Assembly: GCF_022565475.1 (NCBI RefSeq) | Contig: NZ_JAIUMR010000005.1 | Span: 1-64,000 of the forward strand | Length of the DNA stretch: 64,000 bases | Direction of reading: 5' to 3' | From: Aliidiomarina sp. | GTDB lineage: Bacteria > Pseudomonadota > Gammaproteobacteria > Enterobacterales > Alteromonadaceae | In this document: in pieces, positions 37,441-47,670 of the stretch | How the letters are laid out: each line of letters opens with the position of its first letter | How positions within the stretch are numbered: the first letter of the stretch is position 1 | Made by a program: the position numbers and the translations under genes | Notes under the pieces: generated by a model | What the model saw: the letters and a program-made list of their open reading frames with translations, nothing else | What the model was told of the DNA's origin: nothing | The model's database searches: none

Positions 37441-38592
37441 ATGAAGTTTTTAATCGATCAGAACTTACCCAAAGCCACAGAGCTGCTTTCAACTTTGCCT
37501 TCTTATGAGGGCGTCGAGTTGGTGTTCTTCGCTTCACGACAGCCGCCGCTTGAGCATTTGCGTGATTGCTCTGTTCTATTGGTTCGCTCTATCACCCAGG
37601 TCAACGCTGACTTACTCCAGCGAGCGCCGCAATTGCGCTTTGTTGGAACGGCAACGATTGGTACTGATCATATTGATCTCGCCGAACTAGAACAACGCGG
37701 TATTGCCTTTGCCAGTGCGCCGGGCTGCAATGCGATCGCTGTGGGTGAGTACATACTCAGCGCGCTACTTCATGTTGCTTCTCAACGTCAACAAATACTC
37801 GCGGGAAAGCGGGCGGTTATTTTTGGTGCAGGGCACACTGGACGTGAGGTTTGTCAGCGCCTTGTTGCGTTAGGCCTCGAAGTTCGCGTGCTTGACCCAC
37901 CGTTGCAACGGCAGGGTATTGCTGCACCGCCTGGCTGCCAGTATGGTGATCGGACTGATCTTGCTGGCGCTGACGTCATTTCCCTGCATGTGCCGCTGAC
38001 TCAATCTGGTGATGATTCAACTCATCATCTTGTCAACAGTACGCTGCTGGACGAATTAAAGGATGACGTCATTCTCTTAAACGCCAGTCGCGGTGCCGTG
38101 ATTGATAATGCTGCATTACTGCAATGGCGCAAAGGACGTCCTGACGTTGCACTTATTCTTGATGTCTGGGAATTCGAACCAAATGTCGATGCAGAACTGG
38201 TGCGTTATTGTGCTATCGCTACACCGCACATTGCTGGCCACAGTATGGAAGGAAAAATTCGTGGCACCTTTCAGCTTTATGAGGAGATTTGCCGTTGGTT
38301 AAAAGTCGCGCGGACATCAACATTAGCGGATGTTTTGCCGCAGGAGCCATTGCATAGCCGTTCTCTACAGGGTGAAATCGATCAACAGAAAGTTGCCAAT
38401 TGGGTGACAGCTGTTTACTCTGTGCATCAGGATGATCAAGAGTTTCGGAAGTTCGGCTTAACCGCCGCTGGTTTTGATCAGTTACGCAAAAATTACCCGC
38501 TGCGCCGCGAATTGTCAGCGCTGACAATTCAAGTCTCAGCGGCAAAAAGCAACCAATTGAAAGCGCTTGGGTTTAGAACGCAAGCGAGATGA
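37441..38592 (+). CDS. pdxB: Erythronate-4-phosphate dehydrogenase PdxB
   Basis: PdxB carries out the second step of the DXP-independent pyridoxal phosphate branch, oxidising 4-phosphoerythronate. The 383-residue protein has the D-2-hydroxyacid dehydrogenase fold, the Rossmann motif GAGHTGREV, the segment VRSITQVNADLL, and the catalytic NASRGAVIDNAAL, then DVWEFEPN and the histidine in TPHIAGHS. The C-terminal dimerisation domain specific to PdxB is present. It opens the block pdxB-asd-fimV-truA, with asd starting 24 bases after its stop. Confidence 0.96.
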   Translation: MKFLIDQNLPKATELLSTLPSYEGVELVFFASRQPPLEHLRDCSVLLVRSITQVNADLLQRAPQLRFVGTATIGTDHIDLAELEQRGIAFASAPGCNAIAVGEYILSALLHVASQRQQILAGKRAVIFGAGHTGREVCQRLVALGLEVRVLDPPLQRQGIAAPPGCQYGDRTDLAGADVISLHVPLTQSGDDSTHHLVNSTLLDELKDDVILLNASRGAVIDNAALLQWRKGRPDVALILDVWEFEPNVDAELVRYCAIATPHIAGHSMEGKIRGTFQLYEEICRWLKVARTSTLADVLPQEPLHSRSLQGEIDQQKVANWVTAVYSVHQDDQEFRKFGLTAAGFDQLRKNYPLRRELSALTIQVSAAKSNQLKALGFRTQAR

Positions 38593-38616
38593 ATGAACGT
38601 TATTTGTGGAGCGAAA

Positions 38617-39633
38617 ATGAGTATTGAAGTGAATGTTGCAGTGCTAGGTGCGACCGGGTTAGTGGGTAAACAGATGATTGAATGTCTGGAAGAACGAAAA
38701 TTCCCAGTCAAGCAACTATTTCCACTCGCAAGTAGTCGCTCCGCTGGACAAGAAGTCCATTTCCGTGGTGAAGAAATTACGGTTGAGGATGCTGCTGAAT
38801 TTGATTGGAGTCAGGTCGATATCGCCTTCTTTTCTGCCGGTGGTAGTATTTCCGCTGAGTATGCACCAAAGGCTGCGGATGCGGGCTGTGTGGTGATTGA
38901 TAACACCAGCCAATTCCGTTACGAGCCAGATATTCCCTTGGTGGTGCCTGAAGTGAATGCGCATGCTATTGCTGAATTTAGAAACCGCAATATCATCGCT
39001 AACCCGAATTGCTCAACCATTCAAATGTTGGTCGCGCTCAAACCGATTTATGACGAATTTGGTATCGAGCGGATAAATGTTGCAACCTATCAGTCGGTTT
39101 CGGGAGCCGGCGCTTCGGCGATGGATGAATTGGCAAAACAAACAGCAACTTTGCTCAACGGAAAACCGGTTGAAGTGCAAGAGTTTAGTCGTCAAATCGC
39201 GTTTAACTGTATTCCTCAAATCGACGTGTTTCTAGATAATGATTTCACCAAAGAAGAAATGAAAATGCATTGGGAAACGCAGAAAATTTTGGGCGACGAA
39301 ACTGTGATGGTAAACGCCACTGCAGTGCGCGTTCCGGTATTTTTTGGTCATGCCGAAGCAGTTCATTTGGAAACTCGCATGCCAGTTGACGTTGAGCGGG
39401 TTAAAACATTGTTGGCGAATGCGCCGGGTCTTGAGTTAATGATGGACAATGCTGAGTTTCCGACACAAGTAGGCAACGCTGCAGGTCACGATACCGTTTA
39501 CGTCGGCCGTGTTCGCAAAGATTATACGCATCCAAATGGCTTGAATTTATGGGTGGTTGCCGACAATATTCGTAAAGGCGCTGCAACCAATAGTGTTCAG
39601 ATTGCTGAGCATTTGTTGCGCGACTACTGGTAG
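38617..39633 (+). CDS. asd: Aspartate-semialdehyde dehydrogenase
   Basis: Asd reduces aspartyl phosphate to aspartate semialdehyde for lysine, methionine, threonine and diaminopimelate. The protein has 338 residues. The NADP loop is LGATGLVGKQM, the catalytic cysteine is C132 in NPNCST, and the histidine/arginine substrate sites follow (FGHAEAVHLET). The start at 38617 has GGAG at 5 bases; the frame from 38593 would add eight odd residues. In E. coli this place is held by the asd paralogue usg; here all catalytic residues are intact, so it is likely the working enzyme. Confidence 0.95.
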   Translation: MSIEVNVAVLGATGLVGKQMIECLEERKFPVKQLFPLASSRSAGQEVHFRGEEITVEDAAEFDWSQVDIAFFSAGGSISAEYAPKAADAGCVVIDNTSQFRYEPDIPLVVPEVNAHAIAEFRNRNIIANPNCSTIQMLVALKPIYDEFGIERINVATYQSVSGAGASAMDELAKQTATLLNGKPVEVQEFSRQIAFNCIPQIDVFLDNDFTKEEMKMHWETQKILGDETVMVNATAVRVPVFFGHAEAVHLETRMPVDVERVKTLLANAPGLELMMDNAEFPTQVGNAAGHDTVYVGRVRKDYTHPNGLNLWVVADNIRKGAATNSVQIAEHLLRDYW

Positions 39634-39714
39634 GCGTATGCGCTAGACTGGTTTTATCCGTATGGCGGGCAGGCGGCTTTGCTGCCTGCATTTAATTGCA
39701 GCAGGGACAGAATA

Positions 39715-40953
39715 ATGAAAATAATAGCCCGATCAAAAATACAAACACAGCGTCAATTTATCGCTTTGAGCCTATTCGTTTGCTTGCTCAGTTTGGCGTT
39801 TACAGCTACTGGTTACGCCAAACAAGAAGCAACTGGGCAATCGGTCGAAACACCCGCAGTGACCGAACCCGGTCAGCAGCTGTATGGGCCAATTCAACGG
39901 CGAGAAACGCTCTGGCTGATTGCGAATCGTTTTCACCCCGATCGTAGTGTCAGTGTATACCAGACCATGGCTGCGATCATTGATGCAAACCCGCATGCGT
40001 TTCCAAATGGCAATGTCCATGAGTTGCTCTCGAATGTGACCTTATTAATTCCGTCAGCTAACGAAATTCGCGCTATTGATGCGGAGGAAGCACGTCAACG
40101 TATGGTGGCGCAACTCGGCGGTGAACTGATTACGCGAGCGAGCCCGCAAGTTCAGGCGTTACAAGCACAACATGAAGAAGAGCTTGCTGAAATTAGACAA
40201 CAATTGCTCGAAACCGAAAGTGATGCGCGGCAATTCGCTGAGCGCAATGAATCGCTACAGGCTCGCTTACAAGAGCTAGAGGCCTTATTGGAAGAATTGC
40301 GTAGCAACCTAGAAGAGTCGGCGGCGGCCGAACGTGAGTTACTGGCATTGCAGCGTCAAACGCGGCCTAGCTCATCGTTAGCGTCAGCAGAACAATCAGC
40401 GTGGGAAGATCCGTGGAAGTTGGCGTTAGTTGCCCTTGCGGTATTGGCTTTTATCTTATTGTTATTGGTGTTTAGAAGTCGTCGTGAATTGACTTCACTG
40501 AAATTACAAACAGTGCAAAAAACACCGTATGAAATTGCGGCCGATAAGCAACGTAGCGAAGAACTTGAGGCCGAGCAGGCTGTGGTACCGGTCATTGACG
40601 AAAGACAGGAGCTAGCGGACGCTGCGCCTTCGACAACACAAGAGCTTTCGGCGGTGCCTTCGGAAGAGCCTTCGGCAGTGCCAGCAGCATTCAGGGAAAT
40701 TGACGACATCATCGAAGAGGCAGAAGCTGATGCGGACCCTGATAGCGATGAGGATGACGGTCAAACCGCGGAAGAAGCGGCCGAATATGAACATGAACAA
40801 CTGGCTGCACAGCTTGATTTGGCGCGCGCTTATTTGGAGATGGGTGAGGTCGCTGAGGCTGAGTCCGCGATTCGAGAAGTCGTTCAGCATGCCAATGCGG
40901 AACTCCTCCAGGAAGCCCAACAATTACTCGAAAAAATAAAGGAAAAACGATAG
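39715..40953 (+). CDS. fimV: Short FimV/HubP-like LysM protein
   Basis: The 412-residue protein has a signal peptide, a FimV-type LysM-like domain ([17 protein letters not shown], then [16 protein letters not shown]), a coiled coil (about 135-210), one membrane helix (about 235-255: [18 protein letters not shown]) and an acidic cytoplasmic tail. It ends in a FimV C-terminal helical motif ([16 protein letters not shown]). FimV/HubP proteins organise the cell pole and type IV pilus assembly. This one is about half the size of Pseudomonas FimV. The ATG at 39715 follows AGGGA; the TTG at 39679 is not supported. The position between asd and truA is the conserved fimV place. Confidence 0.88.
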   Translation: MKIIARSKIQTQRQFIALSLFVCLLSLAFTATGYAKQEATGQSVETPAVTEPGQQLYGPIQRRETLWLIANRFHPDRSVSVYQTMAAIIDANPHAFPNGNVHELLSNVTLLIPSANEIRAIDAEEARQRMVAQLGGELITRASPQVQALQAQHEEELAEIRQQLLETESDARQFAERNESLQARLQELEALLEELRSNLEESAAAERELLALQRQTRPSSSLASAEQSAWEDPWKLALVALAVLAFILLLLVFRSRRELTSLKLQTVQKTPYEIAADKQRSEELEAEQAVVPVIDERQELADAAPSTTQELSAVPSEEPSAVPAAFREIDDIIEEAEADADPDSDEDDGQTAEEAAEYEHEQLAAQLDLARAYLEMGEVAEAESAIREVVQHANAELLQEAQQLLEKIKEKR

Positions 40954-40957
40954 TCAC

Positions 40958-41749
40958 ATGCGTATAGCGCTCGGATTGGAATACGATGGCAGTTCTTATT
41001 TCGGCTGGCAACGTCAACATGAAGTACCAAGCGTACAAGAACACTTAGAAGTAGCGCTGGCGAAGGTGGCCGCGCATCCAGTGCAGGTCGTCTGTGCCGG
41101 TCGCACTGATGCTGGCGTTCATGCGACCGGCCAAGTCGTTCACTTTGATACCGAAAGCGAACGTTCGCCGCGCGCATGGACACTTGGGGTGAACACTCAC
41201 TTACCGGACGGCATAGCGGTACAGTGGATGGCCCCCGTACCAGACAACTTTAGCGCCCGTTTTTCGGCGACAGCGCGGCGCTATCGTTATCTGCTTCACA
41301 ACGGCCCGCTTCGACCTGGCATTGGAGGCAAAGCGGTCACTCACTTTTATCCGCCACTTGATGCCGAAGCAATGCACGATGCTGCGCAATGCCTCATTGG
41401 CGAACAGGACTTTAGTTCTTTTCGTGCCGCGCAATGTCAGTCCAATACGCCGAATCGGAATATCCATTTTATTCATGTTTGTCGCTTGGGTGAATATGTC
41501 ATCGTTGATATTCAAGCAAACGCATTTGTCCATCATATGGTGCGAAATATTGTTGGCTCGCTCTGTATGGTCGGTCGCGGTGAGCAGAACAAAACATGGC
41601 TTGAAGATGTATTGGCGGCACGCGACCGAACCTTGGCTGCGGCCACGGCTAAGCCGAACGGTCTTTATTTGGTTGATGTGCTTTATCCCGACCACTTGGG
41701 GCTACCGAAAACGGCATTGGGTCCTCTTTTTCTGCCGGACCAGTTATAA
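40958..41749 (+). CDS. truA: tRNA pseudouridine(38-40) synthase TruA
   Basis: TruA makes pseudouridine at positions 38, 39 and 40 of tRNA anticodon stems. The 263-residue protein has the catalytic aspartate D51 in [12 protein letters not shown], the N-terminal [14 protein letters not shown] and the conserved [10 protein letters not shown] and [11 protein letters not shown] segments. Its ATG lies 4 bases after the fimV stop, so the two are co-transcribed. Confidence 0.97.
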   Translation: MRIALGLEYDGSSYFGWQRQHEVPSVQEHLEVALAKVAAHPVQVVCAGRTDAGVHATGQVVHFDTESERSPRAWTLGVNTHLPDGIAVQWMAPVPDNFSARFSATARRYRYLLHNGPLRPGIGGKAVTHFYPPLDAEAMHDAAQCLIGEQDFSSFRAAQCQSNTPNRNIHFIHVCRLGEYVIVDIQANAFVHHMVRNIVGSLCMVGRGEQNKTWLEDVLAARDRTLAAATAKPNGLYLVDVLYPDHLGLPKTALGPLFLPDQL

Positions 41750-41893
41750 ACAGTTTAGACCACTTGAGACTGCACTAATGCGACAGATTGTGCTTTAATG
41801 TGCAGCCATATCCATTATCTACCTCATTCTGCTGTCTGCCTTGAACGCGTCAGTCTGAGAGTGGCGACACATAGTCAATGAAAGAAGGTTTTT

Positions 41894-42769
41894 ATGAGCT
41901 GGATTGAGCGAATTCTTGCGAAGCCGCAATCGAGTAAAAAGAAGAATATTCCAGAGGGTGTGTGGAATAAATGCGAAGGCTGTGAAGCCATACTTTATCG
42001 TGCGGATCTTGAACGTAATCTGAATGTCTGTCCGAAATGTAACCATCACATGCGCGTCACTGCGCGTGAGCGTTTAGATGGATTTCTCGACCCAGAGGGA
42101 CGCGAAGAGATCGGTGCAGAACTCGAGCCACAAGACAAACTTAAGTTTCGCGACACGAAAAAATATAAAGATCGCTTAGCTGCCGCGCAAAAGGCAACCG
42201 GTGAAAAAGACGCGTTAGTCGCCATGAGTGGTACATTGAAAGGGTTGCCGTTAGTGGTTACCGCTTTTGAATTTAACTTTATGGGCGGCTCGATGGCCTC
42301 AGTTGTTGGCGCACGTTTTGTCAAAGCTGCTGAAGTTTGTCTCGAACGCAAAATTCCCTTGGTGTGTTTTTCTGCATCCGGCGGCGCTCGTATGCAAGAA
42401 GCCTTGCTGTCGCTGATGCAAATGGCAAAAACATCGGCTGCCTTGGCACGGATGAGTGAAGAAGGTTTGCCGTATATTTCGGTGTTAACCGATCCGACCA
42501 TGGGTGGTGTTTCTGCAAGCTTAGCGATGCTCGGCGATGTCAATGTCGCCGAACCGAAGGCTTTAATCGGATTCGCCGGTCCACGAGTTATCGAGCAAAC
42601 GGTTCGTGAAACTTTGCCACCGGGTTTCCAGCGTGCCGAGTTTTTGCTTGAACATGGCGCGATTGATATGATCGTTGACCGTCGCGAAATGCGCGATCGT
42701 TTAGCTGGCTTACTGGCGAAACTACAGCATCTTCCGAGTGTAAACCCTGCTGAAGATAAGACTGACTAA
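41894..42769 (+). CDS. accD: Acetyl-CoA carboxylase carboxyltransferase beta subunit
   Basis: AccD and AccA transfer carboxyl from biotin to acetyl-CoA in the first committed step of fatty acid synthesis. The 291-residue protein has the N-terminal zinc finger with C27, C30, C46 and C49, the same positions as E. coli, and the crotonase-like carboxyltransferase core ([30 protein letters not shown]). AGAAGG lies before the ATG. It leads accD-folC-dedD-cvpA-purF. Confidence 0.98.
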   Translation: MSWIERILAKPQSSKKKNIPEGVWNKCEGCEAILYRADLERNLNVCPKCNHHMRVTARERLDGFLDPEGREEIGAELEPQDKLKFRDTKKYKDRLAAAQKATGEKDALVAMSGTLKGLPLVVTAFEFNFMGGSMASVVGARFVKAAEVCLERKIPLVCFSASGGARMQEALLSLMQMAKTSAALARMSEEGLPYISVLTDPTMGGVSASLAMLGDVNVAEPKALIGFAGPRVIEQTVRETLPPGFQRAEFLLEHGAIDMIVDRREMRDRLAGLLAKLQHLPSVNPAEDKTD

Positions 42770-42781
42770 GAGAAGACGTCA

Positions 42782-44071
42782 TTGAATACTTCTGCTTCAG
42801 AACAAGCCACTTGGGATCTTTCCCAGTGGCTTGTTTATCTTGAGACTATCCATAATCGTCCAATTGATATGGGGCTTGATCGCGTGCGTCAAGTCGCCAA
42901 TCGTTTAAACCTACTTGCCTTGCCAAGCGTTAATTTTGTCGTTGCGGGGACCAATGGCAAAGGCTCGACGGTACGGTTTTTGGAGAAAATCTGTTTGGCG
43001 GCTGGCCGGTCGGTCGTCGCCTACACCTCACCCCATATTGAGCGCTATAGTGAACGCGTGCGTTACAATGATGATGAACTGCCAGACTCCATGCACATCA
43101 AGGCGTTTCAGGCGATTGAACAGGGCCGCGGTGAAACATCTTTAACGTATTTTGAATACTCAACCTTAGCTGCATTGTGGCTTGTGCAGCAACTTCAACC
43201 AGACGTCGTCGTGTTAGAAGTTGGTCTTGGTGGTCGTTTAGACGCAGTCAACATTGTCGATGCTGATGTAGCGATGGTCACCAGTATTGGTGTCGATCAT
43301 GTCGCATTTCTAGGTGATAATCGCGAGGATATTGGCTTTGAAAAGGCTGGTGTGTTTCGCCCGCATTGTCCTGCTGTTTGTGGTGATCCTGAACCACCGC
43401 AAAAATTATTAACGCATGCACAAACCATTGCTAGCAGACTTTGTTGTGTGGGACGAGATTATCGGTATGAGCGTCATCAAGACACATTTGATTTTATCGG
43501 GCCACGCGCGACGTGGACTGACTTGCCAGTGCCACAATTACCCTTAATCAATGCGGCGACAGCCTTGGCGGCGCTGCAGTTAAGCCCACTTCAAGTTGAA
43601 CTATCAGCAATCAAGCAAGGCTTGTGTGATGCTGAATTGGCCGGACGGTTGGAAGTTATTCAGAACAAGCCAATTGTCATTGTCGATGTAGGACACAATC
43701 CTCACGCCGCAAAATACTTGGCGGGTGAACTTAAACTGCGCTTTGGTGACAAATCGGTAAAGGCCGTGTGCGCGATGTTGAATGATAAGGATCAACAAGG
43801 CACACTAGCTGAGTTGCTGCCGGTGATCCAACATTGGTACCTAGCGCCATTATCGGGTATACGTGGCACAACAGCGGAAGCCTTAGCGGCGAACCTACCG
43901 CTATCAGCACCGTCGAGTTGTCACGAAAGCGTCGCTGAGGCGCTTTTTGCGGCAGTAAATCAATCGAATGAGAACGATATCATTCTTGGTTTCGGATCGT
44001 TTTTAACCGTATCAGCAATCAAAACGGCATTGTTGAAGGAGTCGAAGAGTGGCGAGCGCATTACAGAATAG
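42782..44071 (+). CDS. folC: Folylpolyglutamate/dihydrofolate synthase FolC
   Basis: FolC forms dihydrofolate and then adds glutamates to folates. The 429-residue protein has the Mur-ligase-type ATP loop GTNGKGSTV, the DVVVLEVGLGGRLDAVNIV segment and the C-terminal DVGHNPHAAKYL. The start codon is TTG at 42782: the next in-frame ATG lies past the conserved opening WLVYLETIH. It overlaps dedD by 23 bases. Confidence 0.95.
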   Translation: MNTSASEQATWDLSQWLVYLETIHNRPIDMGLDRVRQVANRLNLLALPSVNFVVAGTNGKGSTVRFLEKICLAAGRSVVAYTSPHIERYSERVRYNDDELPDSMHIKAFQAIEQGRGETSLTYFEYSTLAALWLVQQLQPDVVVLEVGLGGRLDAVNIVDADVAMVTSIGVDHVAFLGDNREDIGFEKAGVFRPHCPAVCGDPEPPQKLLTHAQTIASRLCCVGRDYRYERHQDTFDFIGPRATWTDLPVPQLPLINAATALAALQLSPLQVELSAIKQGLCDAELAGRLEVIQNKPIVIVDVGHNPHAAKYLAGELKLRFGDKSVKAVCAMLNDKDQQGTLAELLPVIQHWYLAPLSGIRGTTAEALAANLPLSAPSSCHESVAEALFAAVNQSNENDIILGFGSFLTVSAIKTALLKESKSGERITE

Positions 44072-44642
44072 AATTGTTGGAACAGTGATCGTGATTGCCT
44101 TAGCGGTCATTATTCTACCGGATCTATTGGCGGGTAAGAATTATCAATTCGACAATGATATCCAAGTCAGTCCATTGCGCCCAGACCTCAATACCGTGCC
44201 GGAGAGGGCGGAGTTTCCGGATGACTTTGACGCACTCACTGAGCGGCAACTGCTGACTTATGACGGCGAAGTGACCGATGCTGAGCCCCAAGAAGCAAGA
44301 CTTGAGGCTACAGCGCAGAACCGGGTTGAAACACCAAGGACAATCGAGCCTGTGATTGAAGAAAATACCGGTTCGGCAGCCGAAGAAGTATCCGGTGATG
44401 CATGGGCAATTCAACTTGGCGCTTTTCGCAATGCAGATCGGGTTGCGGAATTAGTGGCCACACTTAGAGCTGAAGGCCATCCCGCTTACAGTCGTTTAGT
44501 CAGAAATAGCCAAGGTCAGTCGTTAACATTACTGCTGGTTGGGCCGGATATCGATCGCAGTCGGCTCGAGCAAAAAATTCCAGAGCTGAAGCAAATTGTT
44601 AGTCTTGACGGACGTATCGTCGAGTATCAACCTGCTCAGTAA
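44049..44642 (+). CDS. dedD: DedD-like SPOR-domain protein
   Basis: This 197-residue protein has one N-terminal membrane helix (IVGTVIVIALAVIILPDLL), an acidic linker and a C-terminal SPOR domain (AWAIQLGAFRNADRVAELV, HPAYSRLV). SPOR domains bind denuded glycan at the division septum, and DedD promotes cell constriction. The GTG start lies inside folC. The NYQFDNDIQ segment after the helix is a DedD family mark. Confidence 0.93.
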   Translation: MASALQNRIVGTVIVIALAVIILPDLLAGKNYQFDNDIQVSPLRPDLNTVPERAEFPDDFDALTERQLLTYDGEVTDAEPQEARLEATAQNRVETPRTIEPVIEENTGSAAEEVSGDAWAIQLGAFRNADRVAELVATLRAEGHPAYSRLVRNSQGQSLTLLLVGPDIDRSRLEQKIPELKQIVSLDGRIVEYQPAQ

Positions 44643-44710
44643 AATAACAAGGACAAGCGCGTGGAATTGAGTTAAAATTTCGCGCGAATTACATCCAAGG
44701 TGAGCGACTT

Positions 44711-45199
44711 ATGGAATGGTTTGACCTCGTACTCATTGCGATTATCGCATTGTCGATTATCATCAGCCTCGTTCGCGGTTTTGTTCGTGAAGCGCTTTCG
44801 TTAGGGGTTTGGATCGCCGCATTTGTTGTCGCTAGTCAGTTTTACCACGAATTAGCTGCGTATTTTACCAGCATAGAAGACCCCATGATTCGCAATGGGG
44901 TGGCAATTGCCATTTTATTTGTACTGACCTTAATTTCTGGCGCCATTGTTGTTCATCTTATCGGTTCCTTAGTTGAAAAGACCGGCTTGACCGGCACTGA
45001 CCGTCTGCTTGGCGGCATTTTTGGTGCGCTACGTGGCGTTTTGGTGGTGAGTGCATTCTTGTTTTTTGCCGATGCGTTTACCCCGATTGCTCAGCAAAGC
45101 TGGTGGCAACAATCTACTTTAATTCCTCATTTTACAATCTACATTCAATGGTTTTTCGAATACTTCGAAAACTCGTCAAGCTTTTTACAGCAAAGTTAA
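44711..45199 (+). CDS. cvpA: CvpA family membrane protein
   Basis: The 162-residue protein has four hydrophobic helices and the CvpA family features (DLVLIAIIALSIIISLVRGFVREAL, then TDRLLGGIFGALRG). E. coli CvpA supports colicin V export and envelope integrity; its molecular function is not settled. AAGGTGAG precedes the ATG. It stands directly before purF, as in E. coli. No clear PurR box was seen in the 68 bases upstream. Confidence 0.95.
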   Translation: MEWFDLVLIAIIALSIIISLVRGFVREALSLGVWIAAFVVASQFYHELAAYFTSIEDPMIRNGVAIAILFVLTLISGAIVVHLIGSLVEKTGLTGTDRLLGGIFGALRGVLVVSAFLFFADAFTPIAQQSWWQQSTLIPHFTIYIQWFFEYFENSSSFLQQS

Positions 45200-45217
45200 T
45201 TACTGAGAGGTTCATGC

Positions 45218-46729
45218 ATGTGCGGAGTAGTAGGAATCGTAGGTAACCAACCGGTTAACCAAGCCCTCTACGATGGATTAACAATGTTACAGCATCGCGG
45301 CCAAGACGCAGCTGGAATCATGACAATCGAAGGTCAAACCTTGCGCCTACGCAAGTCGAATGGATTGGTTCGCGATGTCTTCCATACGCGGCACATGCGA
45401 CGTTTGAGTGGCAATCTCGGGATTGGACATGTCCGTTACCCGACCGCCGGCAGCAGTAGTTCGGCGGAAGCGCAGCCGTTTTATGTGAATTCGCCGTTTG
45501 GAATTGCCATGGCCCATAATGGCAACTTGACGAATGCCGAAGAGTTACAGCAATCACTCTTTCACAAAGCTCGCCGTCATATCAATACCTCCTCCGACTC
45601 CGAAATTCTGCTCAATATTTTAGCCCATGAATTACTCCAAACTGACCGCCTTGCTGTCACCGAAGAGGATATGTTTGCCGTGGTGTCTCGTTTGCACCAA
45701 CAGGTGCGTGGTGCTTATGCGGTCGTCGCCATGATTATTGGCCATGGCTTATTGGCATTTCGTGATCCACATGGTATTCGACCGCTGGCTTTAGGTAAGC
45801 GGGAAACACCGCAAGGCACCGAGTATATGGTTGCGTCTGAAAGTGTTGCAATCGATGGTACTGGGTTTGTTTACATGCGTGACGTTGAGCCTGGTGAAGC
45901 AATTTATATTACCGAAGATGGTCAGCTGTTTAGCCAACAATGCTCGGACAAGTCGGTACATAACCCGTGTATTTTTGAGTACGTCTACTTTGCTCGTCCG
46001 GACTCTTTCCTTGATGGTGTCTCCGTCTATGCAAGCCGGATTAATATGGGACGGAAACTTGGTGAGAAGATACAACGTGAGTATGCGGACTTAGATATTG
46101 ATGTAATTATCCCTATTCCAGAAACTGCTTGTGATATCGCTCTAGAAATGTCGCGTATTCTCAACATTCCTTATCGTCAGGGTTTTGTAAAAAATCGCTA
46201 CATTGGTCGCACCTTTATTATGCCGGGGCAAACCCAACGGCGAAAATCAGTGCGTCGTAAGTTAAACGCGATCAGTGCCGAGTTTAAAGGTAAAAACGTA
46301 CTGTTGGTGGACGACTCGATTGTTCGCGGCACCACCTCAGAACAAATTATTGAGATGGCAAGAGAAGCTGGCGCGAAGAAGGTCTACTTTGCTTCAGCAG
46401 CGCCGGAAATACGTTTTCCGAACGTTTATGGCATTGATATGCCGAGTGCCAATGAGCTCATCGGTTATGGTCGTGAAGTTGCCGAAATCTCAGCGCTAAT
46501 CAAAGCTGATGGTCTCATTTATCAAGATTTAGCTGATCTTATCGCAGCGGTTCGAGAAGAAAATCCAAGTTTATCGACCTTTGAAACGTCGGTATTTAAT
46601 GGTGAATATGTAACCGGTGATATCAATCAAGATTATCTAGATCGTTTAGATGCAGCGCGCAATGACACGGCGCGTCAGGGCGATGACCAAGATGAGACGA
46701 ATCCAGAATTACACAACGAAGGAGATTAG
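45218..46729 (+). CDS. purF: Amidophosphoribosyltransferase PurF
   Basis: PurF makes 5-phosphoribosylamine from PRPP and glutamine, the first step of purine synthesis. The 503-residue protein starts MCGVVGIVG, so the N-terminal nucleophile cysteine is exposed after Met removal with no propeptide, as in E. coli. The glutaminase domain has [13 protein letters not shown] and AHNGNLTN. The PRPP loop is [14 protein letters not shown]. The last 30 residues are an Asp-rich tail. Confidence 0.98.
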   Translation: MCGVVGIVGNQPVNQALYDGLTMLQHRGQDAAGIMTIEGQTLRLRKSNGLVRDVFHTRHMRRLSGNLGIGHVRYPTAGSSSSAEAQPFYVNSPFGIAMAHNGNLTNAEELQQSLFHKARRHINTSSDSEILLNILAHELLQTDRLAVTEEDMFAVVSRLHQQVRGAYAVVAMIIGHGLLAFRDPHGIRPLALGKRETPQGTEYMVASESVAIDGTGFVYMRDVEPGEAIYITEDGQLFSQQCSDKSVHNPCIFEYVYFARPDSFLDGVSVYASRINMGRKLGEKIQREYADLDIDVIIPIPETACDIALEMSRILNIPYRQGFVKNRYIGRTFIMPGQTQRRKSVRRKLNAISAEFKGKNVLLVDDSIVRGTTSEQIIEMAREAGAKKVYFASAAPEIRFPNVYGIDMPSANELIGYGREVAEISALIKADGLIYQDLADLIAAVREENPSLSTFETSVFNGEYVTGDINQDYLDRLDAARNDTARQGDDQDETNPELHNEGD

Positions 46730-46733
46730 GACG

Positions 46734-47597
46734 ATGAAGATGCAATTAAGGATGATTTTACTCGCCGTGATTGGCTTGTTATGGATGAATTCTGCACAAG
46801 CAGAAATTCTCTATAAGGCGAAATTTGGTGAGCAAACCTGGTGGATACTTGGCACAATTCACGTTGGCGAAGGTGAAGAAATGCGTTTATCTGAACGTAG
46901 TATTGAAGCCTTCTTGCAAAGCGACAAAGTTTGGATGGAGCTTACACCTGAAGAAATGGAGCGAGCAGCCGAAGTGATGTTAGGCAACGGTGTGCGCAGC
47001 GACAACTTCTTTCCGCAAAACCTTGAAGAAGAGACTTGGTCGGCGTTGCAACAACAATTGTTAGCGGTGGGTATACCGCCAATGCAGGTGACCTCGCTAG
47101 AGCCATGGTTACTTGAGTTGATGCTCATTATGCAAATTGCTGCGCTTGAGGGATTTAGCCCCGAACTTGGCTCTGAATCGCAGCTTTTAGCAGTAGCAGC
47201 TGAAATGCAAGGTGAGCTGCTTGGTTTGGAAACGGCGCAAGACCAAATCGAAGCACTGATGGATGCTGCGGTTGGCTCTGACGAAGAGCAAATGGTGCGT
47301 TTGCTTGAGCAACTCGATAAAGGTGTTGAGCAATTACAGCAGATGAAAATGTATTGGGTGAATGGTGATTTAGACAGTCTGATGTCCATTTTAGTTGAAG
47401 ATCTCGATGCGGCACAATTAGCTGCAGTACTTGACCAACGCAACATCAACTGGATGGAGACCTTGCGTCCCTATTTTGGTCAGTCATCAGGCACTTATTT
47501 CATTGCTGTTGGTGCGGGGCACTTAGGTGGAGAAACCGGGTTGATTCCAGCATTTTCAGCCGCTGGTGCTGAGATGACGAATTACTCGTCGAAATAA
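46734..47597 (+). CDS. TraB/GumN-family exported protein
   Basis: The 287-residue product has a signal peptide (ending about NSAQAEI) and a TraB/GumN domain: the N-terminal WWILGTIHVG and the C-terminal GTYFIAVGAGHLGGETGLI hold the two GxxH motifs seen in Tiki-like metalloproteases. Members may be proteases, but the bacterial function is not established. GGAG lies 9 bases before the ATG, which is 4 bases after the purF stop; the longer upstream frame lies in purF. It is likely the last gene of the block, with a terminator after it. Confidence 0.88.
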   Translation: MKMQLRMILLAVIGLLWMNSAQAEILYKAKFGEQTWWILGTIHVGEGEEMRLSERSIEAFLQSDKVWMELTPEEMERAAEVMLGNGVRSDNFFPQNLEEETWSALQQQLLAVGIPPMQVTSLEPWLLELMLIMQIAALEGFSPELGSESQLLAVAAEMQGELLGLETAQDQIEALMDAAVGSDEEQMVRLLEQLDKGVEQLQQMKMYWVNGDLDSLMSILVEDLDAAQLAAVLDQRNINWMETLRPYFGQSSGTYFIAVGAGHLGGETGLIPAFSAAGAEMTNYSSK

Positions 47598-47616
47598 CGT
47601 CCTGTTCGCCAACTGA

Positions 47617-47649
47617 AAAGGCCGCTGGAACTTGGTTCTAGCGGCCTTT
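47617..47649. terminator. terminator between TraB/GumN gene and astB
   Basis: A 15-bp stem (47617-47631 with 47635-47649, one G-U) with a TTG loop. It is followed by a short T stretch, and preceded by A residues that give a T run on the minus strand, so it may serve both convergent genes. Confidence 0.82.
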
Positions 47650-47670
47650 ATCATTGTTACAAACGCGATT

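Noticed and set aside
41201..41695. 164-codon minus-strand ORF inside truA
   Set aside because: It is the shadow of a well-supported truA; the codon pattern and lack of start signals argue against it.
42046..42543. 165-codon minus-strand ORF inside accD
   Set aside because: It is antisense to the conserved carboxyltransferase core and has no recognisable domain.
46859..47449. 196-codon minus-strand ORF inside the TraB/GumN gene
   Set aside because: Ser/Cys-rich translation typical of an antisense frame; the plus-strand gene has a signal peptide and family motifs.
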